Shown: positions 8,701 through 17,347 of the stretch, one piece after another | Layout of the letters: the number at the start of each line of letters is the position of its first letter | Numbering within the stretch: position 1 is the first letter of the stretch | From: Haplosporangium gracile | Taxonomy: Eukaryota > Mortierellomycota > Mortierellomycetes > Mortierellales > Mortierellaceae | Length of the DNA: 28,086 bases | Direction: 5' to 3' | Assembly: GCA_015499985.1 (NCBI GenBank) | Contig: JAAAUF010000400.1 | Location: forward strand, 7,565-35,650 | Notes under the pieces: model-generated | Told to the model about the DNA's origin: nothing | Database searches by the model: none | What the model saw: only the letters and a program-made list of their open reading frames with translations | Translations under genes and position numbers: made by a program

Positions 8701-11700
8701 ATGCTCAAGACATTGGCAACGAGTCCCTGTGTTCCACGCAAGCCATCGCTCCATTCTTGTTTGTGGGCAGGATCCACTTCCTCTCCAAGTCGTGCCTCTG
8801 CCAAACTGAATGTCAACAAACGTTCAAGTCCCGTCAAGAAGATCATCAAGTCCTGGTCGGTCAAGTTGGGCAATCCTGTCGCAACCCTGCCATTGTCGGT
8901 ATAGGCTTCGATCAAAGAAGCACGGCTCCGCAAAATCTGATCACAAAGACACTGAAGCACAGGTAACAGAACCCTCCGGAAATAGTTGGTCAGGAAGGGA
9001 AGCGCAAGCATCAAAAAGTCCATCCAGTGCTGAAGAATGGGTCGATTCGTTGGGACCGAAAGGGCATCAAATACTGTTTTCACAAACAAAGGTGATGAGC
9101 CGACAACGCGGAACAGGCCCTCGCTTGCATCTAGTGTCGAATGGCTGTGTCCAGTCACGCCCTCGAATGTCGACATCGAGCTGTCCCGAGGCAAAGATCC
9201 GTTTTGGGCGGTCGAGTTGGCAGAAGACGGCTTCTTGACCGGTGTAGTTCCCATGAGGATTGTGGCGTGCAGCAGATGAAGAAGACGGCTTTGCAAATCA
9301 AGATGGCCGTGGTTGATGCAATAGAGCATCTTGTTGATAACAGTCTTGTGGATCATAGCGAGAAGGTTGGTGTCGACGTGGTCAATCTTGGAAATGATGA
9401 AGTGCAAAAAGTCGGCTGCAACCATGTGGATCTCTTCGTTGAGGTCCAACATCGACTTGTAATCGCTTGTTGGCTCGCTCTCGATGAACCTAAGAGGGGC
9501 GTCGCAGATACCGTGTCAGCCGTCGTTTTCATGTTTTATGCTCTCGCTCTGATCGGCCAGTAAGGAGTTTTACATATTGAAATCATTACCTCAATGCCGA
9601 CTTGACGAAGCAATCCAGGTATGTAGGCGAAGTCTTGGAATCTACGAGAACCAACGTCAGAAAGTGTCAGAGAAATGAGCTTGGCTATAATCTTCTTCAA
9701 CACAGACGTTCATCATTTCAATTGAATACATACCTGAAACGCCAACAATATCAGCCACGATCGGGATCATGTCGATAGGGATGGTCGATTGTCGGATAGA
9801 ACGTAAAAACCCAAGACCGCCAAATCGAAATACGGTCAGTAGGGTATTGAGAACATATTGAACCTGCGCCTGGTTGAAGTTGCGGATGTAATAGTGCACA
9901 GGGAAGTATTCGTTGTGGAATGTCTCCTCTGACTTGTTCCGCACGATAGTGCGGTCAAAGAGCACAAATAGAAGAGGATCAAGCAGTCTAGGGTAAGATT
10001 TCAGATTACTCCTGATCCAGGTCTCCCCTGCTCTTCTGTTGGACGGATTGGTGCTACTGAGGGAGTCCAGCATAAGCATCATAGGCCGCACAAATGCTGT
10101 AGAGTTGTGTTGAATGTCATCTAGATAATAATGACGAAAAGTTACGGATGTTAATAATGCCCAGTTTACTCTGAGCGGTATCTTTCTCCAGCGGCTCATA
10201 CGCACTCAAATCATACCTGACAGCCGCCAGAAGACGCCAAACTTTTGAAACGCATCGACGCGAGACCTCGCATTGTCAACAACCAAGTATGAAGCAATGG
10301 CCGTTTCAACTCCATGACTGAGTGAGGTCACATCCTGTAGCATCCAGATGAGTTGCGAGACACGCAAGTGCAGTTGCATGTACTCCTCTGCGAAGAAAGT
10401 CCAGAGCCTGTCCACAATCGCTTTCATGTGCTCCTGATTGTCTACGAACGAGTGCTCAATGACTTTTAGATCCACTGTCAATTCCACAATTGTTGTGAGT
10501 AATGCATCAATCATAGCAAAGTCACCAGTCTAATCGTGAAAGGGATTATAGAGGTTTTCGATTAGTAAGCTACACCTCGTGTTCATCAATGCGTCTGTGC
10601 GTTGGGCTTCCTTCGGGAACATATGCATACCTTATAGCAAGCCAAACGCATTTTGTCAAGCCAAGATCCAGAGAAATAATCCTGGGATGAGCTAGGTGTC
10701 TGGTATCGAGAAAGGATCGACAGGATCTTGCAAGACTTTTGGATCATAGTTCTCAAAGTACGGACGTTCGTCTTCGAGCCGTCAGCCATGCAGGCGTCCA
10801 GAATATTGCTGATAAAGTTCTGGATGATCGTGAGGGCCTGTTGCCGTAATGCCTGACCATTGATTCCTGCATACTCCTTGGTTGTTGAATCCGATTCGTC
10901 CGCCTTTTGAGGCACCAGCATGAAGAACTCTTCGATGTAATCTTTGGCACTCATTCCTGGCTCGAATGAGATGATTTTTGTGGGTGTGCCGGCGGGTCCA
11001 TTGCTCTCTCTATTGTTAGGTGTTGGTACTGGAGTTGAAGGCTTCGATTTGGGAGTACGTGTGGGCTGTGGTGCTTGGATAAGCTGGTTCGCTTGTGGCG
11101 CAAAGACAGATGCGGGTATATGGCGGAAGAGCATCAAACACAGCGAGAGCGCGTTGTTGACTTGGTCAGCGTACAGCAGAACCTTGTTCTCGGAGATAAT
11201 CCCCTAGAAATGCGGAGCAAATTATTATGTTAGTGAGTTCTCGTAAGGATCTGGTATTAGCCACTGCGGCATGAGAAAAATTGACTCGCCACGACTAAAT
11301 ACCTGGATTCTGGTCAGCAGAAAAAGGAGGAACATTGGAATGTGAAGGTGCTGCATTTCCTCGTCATTCAACTTGAAAGAGTTCAAAAAAAAGATGACTA
11401 AATCCAGTGCATATGACTCCTTGCCGGGTTCCGCGGGAAAGTTGTCATAGATCGCCTCTGAGAGCTTCTTCCAGATAAGATATGGATCCGTCATGTCGAT
11501 CCACATGGTGGCTGTTTGAATAAGCTATAAATAGCAATGTTACGCAAAACGTTAGGACTGTTCTGAAAAGTGTTAACGCAGAACTACACCGCACAGTGTA
11601 TAGAGCAGTTCATTTCAGACGCATACCTCAGCACCATGGTTGCTCGCAACAACGTGCCGCTTTAGTGACACCAAGGCGTCTAAAAAGACCGCCTGAATAA

Positions 11701-13686
11701 CCGGGTATCCAATGTCCCACTCGTCCAAAAGCGACACGAACACACGATAGGGTTTCTGACTCTCGTGCAGCTCTTCTCCTTCCGACAGCAATATACTCTG
11801 GGAGGTAACAAGAAACAAAGAATTGTTAGTGGTTGCTTCTACGTACACTTAAGAGACTACTAGTACCGAGATATGATACAATGTGACGTTTACCTGTAGT
11901 CCAACAATCAATGCGGACTTTGCTGGTCCGTCAAAGACCTTCTTCTTGCCCTCTTGCGTGCCCAGGAGCCACGCATAGAGTCTCCGGTTTAGAGACATAT
12001 CCTTGCGCAATACAACCCCGACGGCAGCCTTCACCAAAACTATTAGGTCATTCTGCTCGATTAACCTAAGTGCCAGCGGATTTCATATGTGAGCAATGAG
12101 CAACTGGTTTCCCTTTCGCGTTAATATTCTCTGTTTCCACGCAAAGCCTTAATGTCAACTTACCCATTGCTGATGGGGAAGTGCACGACCATCAAGTCCA
12201 GCATGGCGCGCTGGACAAGAAGTTGAGAATCTCCTACGGTGGCCGAAAATGCCCTGACCATAAGCCCTGCGTCGTCGCCCAGTACAAATGCCACATCTAT
12301 TCAGGAAACAGTTTAGTCAGGAAAAAAATTAATAAATCGGGCTTTTAGTCCGCAAGTCGTACATTTCGTAACTCCACTCTATGTAGCTGCCTGTACCTTC
12401 TGTGTTGGTGAGCATTGGCATCCTTCTGCCGAGGTAATGGAGGGCGGGTCCGCGGTGCTGAGAGGACGTGATCAGGATGAGCCACATGCACTGAAAAAAG
12501 AATGTCTCGTCCACGTTTTTTCGCAGGTTATCCAGGATGTTGAGGACTCTGTCAAAGAACTCGCTGCCTTCCTCATCAAGTCCTGGCAACAGTCCAATCA
12601 TGAAGCTCTTAAGACAGGGCTTCAGTCGTTCTTTCAGTGGCAGATAGAACTTTTCGTAAATGTCGAGGAGTTGAGGCTATGATAGGATTGTAGTAAAGAG
12701 GTTTGTGTCATGTCAGAGGTGCTCCTTGTCAGTTTATGCACTTCCCATGAACCATGACACATACAATTCAGTCATTGATAATGCCCTAGCTTACTTTGAC
12801 AGAGAGAGCTGCGTACTGCAGGAATGGGAATAAACCGTAAGACCATAGTGTGATATCTTCTGCCAATTGATCGGGCTAAATAATGCAAAGACAATGACCA
12901 AGCTCCTTGTGAGTGACGATGACTTTTTTTGACAGTGCGCAAGGCCTCATCTCCTCGCCTTCCGATGTTCAACTTTGATGGTCCAGACGAGTTCATACCC
13001 CAATTGTTTCCAGAATATAAGCATAGACGTCCAATGTCTTTCCGTGAACACCAGCTGGAAGAGCAGGGTTGAGACATTGTGCCAAGCGCTTGGCTACTGT
13101 CAGACTACGTGGAATGACCGTGTACTGAGGATATGCTTGAAAGGACTATGAGGTAAGAAGAGGAATTAGAGGCTGTGAGTGTCTGCTGTCGTCTGGCCAA
13201 TTCTGTGCTCTCACTACTGCCCTGACTGCCTGTGTCCATGAAGCCTTGCACTCACTCTCATGATCTTTAAGAGGAACGGGTTGACATCTGCCCACTCATT
13301 GACATTGTCGAACGACTGTAAGTTCCTTTCCACGAGCTGGATGTATTTCTTGTACCGAGGGTCATTCTGAAGGTCTATGCCATTGACAAAAAGGAAAACA
13401 CAGCTCGGGTTATTATCTGGCTATGAGGTGTTTTTGCACCAAGACCAAGCAAAGTGTTCGCCAACAAGTTGTCGACCTGTCCAGTGTTTCTGCACCTGCC
13501 TTTGTTCTTTGCGCTGGAGCCACCCCAAGAGTGTGGGGGAGGTGTCTTTAGCGAGGGAGATGGAGAACGAAGCTGACTTTGACTGACAGCGACGCTCTTT
13601 GGGAATGAGGGAGCCTGCTTTGGTGAGGAGGCAGCAAGGCTGGGCGATGAGTCCCGAGGTGATGAGGAAGCGCCGGGTTCAGCCAT
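5765..13686 (-). CDS. DOP1: DOP1 (Dopey family) endosome-Golgi trafficking protein (21 exons, 1975 aa)
   Basis: Proposed exons, 5' to 3' on the minus strand: 13686-13440, 13374-13256, 13145-12999, 12875-12795, 12676-12373, 12296-12164, 12065-11894, 11797-11627, 11524-11303, 11203-10631, 10529-10217, 10120-9734, 9641-9590, 9489-8664, 8578-8166, 8060-7714, 7616-7188, 7070-6871, 6769-6686, 6583-6462, 6350-5765. Every phase matches. After a Ser/Pro-rich leader (1-82) comes the Dopey N-terminal domain: DPRYKKY, EWADV, SLTVAKRLAQCLNPALPAGV, LLPGLDEE, RKDMSLNRRLYAWLLG. Further landmarks are RAGETWIRSNLKSYPRLLDP and the C-terminal leucine-rich block LRVLLCRISNQHLNNFWPVL (about 1716-1735). An Asn-rich insert lies near 1829-1843. 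Known family members work with Mon2 and the flippase Neo1 in endosome-to-Golgi recycling. Length fits fungal Dop1/DopA (about 1700-1900 aa). Introns 1 (GTGCAA) and 5 (GTTACG donor) are the least certain. The frame is open upstream of 13686, but only across a microsatellite-encoded stretch; the chosen ATG has G at -3 and +4. Confidence 0.94.
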
Positions 13687-13743
13687 AGCTGCTGCAGAGA
13701 CGATTGTTTCCTCGAGGATGAAAGAATGTAGAGTGAGACGAGT

Positions 13744-13824
13744 CGTGTGTGTGTAGCGAGTGCGAGTCTGTGTAATGTGTGAGAGAGTGTGTATGTTTGT
13801 ATGTATGTATGTATGTGTATGTGT
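13744..13824. repeat. GT / ATGT microsatellite in the DOP1 leader
   Basis: Imperfect simple repeat on the + strand: a GTGTGTGTGT run, then GTGTGAGAGAGTGTGTATG, then four or more TATG units and GTATGTGT. It sits 58-138 bases upstream of the DOP1 ATG, so it would be in the 5' UTR or core promoter. Confidence 0.85.
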
Positions 13825-14200
13825 CCCTATGCCTTCTTCTTCTCCTGAGATGACTTCGTGTTGAGTGTCGTGTCCTGTATGGCGCGGTAAGGAGGGGTTG
13901 TATCCAGCAGTATCTGGGGTCGAAGGTTGGGTTTCTGGTGTGGGTGGAAGACAAAAATGGACGGACGAAGCGAGTTCTTTTCTTTCGTTTCTGTGAATCG
14001 TGGCATTTTTGACGGGATACGGGTGACTGCCACCACGGAGATTTATCAATGGAAACCGCACATAGCACCCTTTTCTTTTCTTCACTCACCACCATAACTT
14101 TTTATGCACCAAGGGCACGACTATGAGGAATACATCCACTCAGTACCAGATTGTAAGTGATATTCAACACACCTGGATTGCATCTGGTGGCAACTACTGC

Positions 14201-14224
14201 ACGCGTTTTAATTGATTGACGCGT
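14201..14224. promoter_or_regulatory. Paired ACGCGT (MCB-like) sites
   Basis: Two exact palindromic ACGCGT hexamers at 14201-14206 and 14219-14224, 18 bases apart, about 515-540 bases upstream of the DOP1 ATG and just beyond the 3' end of the secreted-protein gene. ACGCGT is the MluI cell-cycle box bound by MBF-type factors in yeasts. Whether that applies in this fungus is inference. Confidence 0.3.
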
Positions 14225-14342
14225 CAAACCACTGATGGTGTTGTTTATATCTTAGGTAATAAATTGTATAGTATATGTCAATTAGTTATCGCAACGGTAA
14301 GGATAGTTAGTTCTTAGCATCGACATCAGCCTGAATGTTAAC

Positions 14343-15581
14343 TCAGAGTCCAGAAAGCAGGTGCAAGACACCATCCCAAAGGGACGTACTCTTCTCCTCG
14401 CAGGCAGTGGGCACCTCTTTGGCGTAAAAGTAATCCAGACGGGACTTGAACTCTTTCTCGAGATTGGTACGGAGGCCCAACACGTTCTTGGCATCCTGAG
14501 AATCGTTGCAGCCAGACTTGCACACAAACTTGGGGTCGACATTGGCGGCAACATCAATACCAGGCGTCAATCCGCTGACGTCGTTGTTGTTGATGTTCTT
14601 GAGAACTGGAGCTGAGATCTCAGGAATGGGAGCTGGTGCCTTAGATGTACATTCAGGGGTCTCGGGGATGGGAGCTAGGGCCTCTGGTACGGGTGCAGGG
14701 ATCTCTGGAGCAGAGGCGGAGGTTTCAGAAACGGGAGCGGGGGTCTCAGGAACAGGAGCTGGTGCCTCAGGTGTAAGTACAGGGGTCTCAGGGATGGGAG
14801 CTATGGCCTCAGGTACGGGTGCAGGGGTCTCTGGAGCAGAGGCGGGGGTCTCAGGAACAGAAGCTGATACCTCAGGAGCAGGAGCAGGGGCGGGAGCCTC
14901 GAGGACGGAAGCCGGCGCCTCAAGAGCAGGGGTAGGAGTCTCAGGGACGGGGGTTTCAGGGACGGAAGCAAGGGTCTCTGGAGCAGGAACGATCTCTGTG
15001 TTGGTCATCTTCTCGGTGCAGTCCCTGGAGAGCGATTCGGCGTTAATGTTGGCCTGAATGCGATCCATGATCATCTGAATAATCATGACCTCCAGCTTAG
15101 CCATCTTCTTCTTGAGCTCCCGGTCTTCCTGCTTGGACCAAGCAATATTCATATTGGTATCTGCTTCAACAGCGGACTTGATCGCAGGGGCGAGCTCCTC
15201 AGAAGTACAAGCCTTCTTGGCGTTGTCAATGTTGCTCTGGACGGTGTCGGTGAGCAGAGCCTTTTCCCTGGGGAGCTCCTCGGTTCCGCTGGTGACCTTG
15301 GCAGTGGCGATCTCATTCATCAAGTTATCTAGACGGGCTTGGGCAATGTTGGCGTAGTGGTCAGCAGAGGCCTTGATGATGACATCCAAAGCGGTATCGT
15401 CCTTGTGAGTGCATTCGCTGCAGCGCTTGGTGAGAGGGATACGGGCAAAGTAGGCGTTGGCGTTGCCCTGGACAGTGTTGTGGACGTTGACATTTCCTCT
15501 GGCCTGGCCGGCGAGAGGAGCGGCACTAGCGACGGAGGCGATGGCGGCCGAGATCAAGAGGATAGAAGAGGCTAACTTCAT
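14343..15581 (-). CDS. Secreted protein of unknown function with Pro/Ala/Glu repeat stalk
   Basis: Uninterrupted 412-codon reading frame. Residues 1-20 are a clear signal peptide (MKLASSILLISAAIASVASA). A Lys-Arg at 52-53 before CSEC could be a Kex2-type processing site. Residues about 54-195 are predicted mostly helical and charged, with cysteines in CSEC, KKACTSEE and SRDCTEK. Residues about 197-330 are a degenerate tandem array of 6-8-residue units of the kind PETPAPVPE, including a nearly exact 42-codon duplication. The C-terminal 80 residues contain FVCKSGCND and PTACEEK and are again helical. I do not recognise the family. The layout (signal, Cys-bearing helical domain, proline-rich spacer, Cys-bearing helical domain) suggests a cell-wall or extracellular protein. 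No GPI-anchor signal is evident at the C-terminus (LLSGL). A TATA-like element lies 130 bases upstream of the ATG. The repeats are GC-rich and lack stops on the opposite strand, which creates a spurious antisense frame. Confidence 0.85.
   Translation of the reverse strand: MKLASSILLISAAIASVASAAPLAGQARGNVNVHNTVQGNANAYFARIPLTKRCSECTHKDDTALDVIIKASADHYANIAQARLDNLMNEIATAKVTSGTEELPREKALLTDTVQSNIDNAKKACTSEELAPAIKSAVEADTNMNIAWSKQEDRELKKKMAKLEVMIIQMIMDRIQANINAESLSRDCTEKMTNTEIVPAPETLASVPETPVPETPTPALEAPASVLEAPAPAPAPEVSASVPETPASAPETPAPVPEAIAPIPETPVLTPEAPAPVPETPAPVSETSASAPEIPAPVPEALAPIPETPECTSKAPAPIPEISAPVLKNINNNDVSGLTPGIDVAANVDPKFVCKSGCNDSQDAKNVLGLRTNLEKEFKSRLDYFYAKEVPTACEEKSTSLWDGVLHLLSGL
14633..14884 (-). 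repeat. 126-bp (42-codon) tandem duplication within the repeat stalk
   Basis: The + strand string CTGGTGCCT at 14633 recurs at 14759, 126 bases later, and the following about 120 bases align with only scattered substitutions (shared blocks include CAGGGGTCTC, GGGATGGGAGCTA, ACGGGTGCAGGG, TCTCTGGAGCAGAGGCGG). Being a multiple of three, it keeps the frame. It lies on top of a finer array of 18-24-bp units that extends to about 14990. Confidence 0.85.
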
Positions 15582-15710
15582 GATGATTGTTGTTGACTTT
15601 AGGTATATTGGTTTTTGGGTATATATGTAGTGAAAGAGGTAGAGAGGATGTAAGGATAAAGAAAGAGGATGGAAGGATAAAAGAAAGAGGACTGGCGCTG
15701 TCCCGGCGAC

Positions 15711-15717
15711 CTTTATA
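15711..15717 (-). promoter_or_regulatory. TATA-like element (TATAAAG) of the secreted-protein gene
   Basis: On the minus strand the sequence reads CTATAAAGG about 130 bases upstream of the ATG at 15581. That would put a transcription start roughly 100 bases before the start codon, reasonable for a strongly expressed fungal gene. Confidence 0.5.
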
Positions 15718-15958
15718 GAGAGAAAGAAGCGAGACTTGACCCTTCACGGCTCCGTATCTCCCTCAATTCTACAATGGGTCTAGGTAAAGGTCAGGATCCG
15801 ACATGGTATCCCGATTTGTTGTTGGCCACTCGGGATGAGGTGGCACAAAAGACAAAGTAGAATATCAAAGCGAAAGAAAGTGGAAGGCTTCACCCCGGAT
15901 GGATTTGAGAAGGAATTGTCCTGGGCTGCCGAAATCACATTTTGTGTCTGTGGCAAAA

Positions 15959-15964
15959 ACGCGT
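15959..15964. promoter_or_regulatory. Single ACGCGT (MCB-like) site upstream of the secreted-protein gene
   Basis: Exact ACGCGT about 378 bases upstream of the secreted-protein ATG. A six-base site is weak evidence alone; it is listed because the same motif occurs twice upstream of DOP1. Confidence 0.2.
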
Positions 15965-16867
15965 CGTCTGTCTTATGGCATCCAAGATAATAACAGAACT
16001 ACATCCACAAATAAAAAAACCTGATTTACAGCCACTAGATATGTCATACCCATGAATTAGTAATAAAGGTACCCCAGGTGGTACAAACTAACCAGGGTCC
16101 AGAACACCAGGTATCATTTGGCTACTAAGCGGGCGACAACATGAACGAATGTATGTATTCTCTTTTGAGGAACCAAGGAAAACGGCATTTTTTCACTGTA
16201 TTATTTTGTGAGTTCTGTTTCACTCTCAATTGGGACTCGAATGGGTTCAGTAAGATAAGAGCACATTCAAGTAGACGAGCAGGCGAGCCGACAGCCAGGC
16301 AAGTAGTTGAATGAGCCATGCTCGCCCCTTTCGTTGATGAGATATGTAGATGGAATGTGCAGGATGCTTTTTAAATGGGCCTAGCGAATTTAGACCATTG
16401 CTTTGGATCCAAAAAAAAGTTTGTGGCTGTTCTTGTTTAATACATAGCCAAGAGTCGCAGAGTCGCTTGACGTGCGCATGTTTGAGTACACAACTGCAGA
16501 CACCCATTCGCCCCCCTCTCTAAAATTGCCACTAGCACCATCTCAATGGTTAGGAAAGTACAGTACCAGAGGGAGTACTAAGTGACGGTGACGATGTTAA
16601 AAAGATACTCGTTTGAGCCGAGCAACCGTCTTTTTTGACTTGGGGACAAACAAGAGTAAGGACAAGAGGTCTGTGATAACCGACTCCTTACTCTATCTTT
16701 CCCCCTGCTCCTTGTTCCATAAGTCCGTCCAGACCAATTCAATCAATCGTAAGATGAAAAATAACAAGCAGTCAACTCTCTGTTGGTGCAAATACATAGC
16801 CCTCCCTTCATGCTCCTTTCTTTCTGATTTTATTCTCCTCGTCTTTTCTTCTCTTTTTCTTTCTCTA

Positions 16868-16945
16868 CTTCTTCTTCTTCTCTTTCCCTCAATTCTTCTT
16901 CTCTTTCTCTCAATTCTTCTTCTCTTTCTCTCTCTCTTAATTCTT
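16868..16945 (+). repeat. Short tandem array of CAATTCTTCTTCTCTTTCTCT-like units
   Basis: About three imperfect copies of an approximately 25-base pyrimidine unit built around AATTCTTCTTC and TCTTTCTCTC. It forms part of the leader tract of the downstream gene. Confidence 0.75.
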
Positions 16946-16974
16946 CTTCCCTTCTCACCCTTTCTCTCACCCTT

Positions 16975-17228
16975 ATCCGCTCACTATCCTGCCTTGATAC
17001 AAGTTCAAATTGGTATATTCTATCTTTTTTTCTCTTATTGTATCTCGCACCTCTTCTTCTTCTTCCTTTTCTTTTCCCCTCTTACCCTTTCTCTCTCCCT
17101 CATCCGCTCACTATCCTGCCTTGGTACAAGTTCAAATTGGCACATTCTATCTTTCTTTCTCTCATTGTATCTCGCACATCCTCCTCCTCTTCCTTTTCTT
17201 CCTTGTCTTCTTCCCTTTCGAACCGTCT
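16975..17228 (+). repeat. 127-bp tandem duplication in the leader of the orphan gene
   Basis: ATCCGCTCACTATCCTGCCT at 16975 recurs at 17102. Each copy continues with ACAAGTTCAAATTGG, then CATTCTATCTTT-like and TTGTATCTCGCAC blocks, then a CTTC-rich stretch. Copies differ by scattered substitutions and small indels. Similarity extends slightly to the left of each copy (CCTCTTACCCTTTCTCTC-like). Confidence 0.85.
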
Positions 17229-17347
17229 ATCCATTCCTTTCCTGTCTCGCCATTGGACACAGCTCCTTCGCCCACCCCTCTGCCCCTGTACCCATACCTC
17301 ACACGACTAAAAAGCCTCCCCACTCCCCCTACTTTGTACCCCCGTCG

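Larger units (their letters stand above)
13687..14342. other. DOP1 promoter/5' UTR and 3' flank of the secreted-protein gene
   Basis: No gene is supported. The region contains a GT/ATGT microsatellite near the DOP1 start and a pair of ACGCGT sites near 14201-14224. On the minus strand the DOP1 frame remains open back to an ATG at 14085, but the codons run through the microsatellite as His/Thr/Tyr repeats. A longer DOP1 N-terminus is therefore possible but unlikely. Confidence 0.5.
15582..17347. other. Divergent intergenic region (1.77 kb) between the secreted-protein gene and the orphan gene
   Basis: The left end (15582-16000) is the promoter of the secreted-protein gene, with a TATA-like element and one ACGCGT at 15959. 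The middle (16000-16600) shows no convincing gene; short frames on the minus strand lack recognisable content. The right part (16680-17347) is a long C/T-rich stretch with tandem duplications that leads into the orphan gene and is probably its promoter and 5' UTR. Exact transcription starts cannot be seen. Confidence 0.5.

Noticed and set aside
8653..9563. Overlapping + strand frames opposite DOP1 exon 14
   Set aside because: They are antisense shadows of a long conserved DOP1 exon, with no recognisable domains.
13687..14085. Longer DOP1 N-terminus from an ATG at 14085
   Set aside because: It runs through the GT/ATGT microsatellite as His/Thr/Tyr repeats. The later ATG has a better context and precedes the usual Ser/Pro leader.
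16125..16507. Small minus-strand frames in the large intergenic region
   Set aside because: Under 90 codons, overlapping one another, no splice or family support.
16613..17347. N-terminal extension of the orphan protein through the pyrimidine-rich stretch
   Set aside because: The translation is Leu/Phe/Ser/Pro homopolymer-like and follows the CT repeats. It is open because CT-rich DNA rarely makes stops; normal composition starts at 17348.
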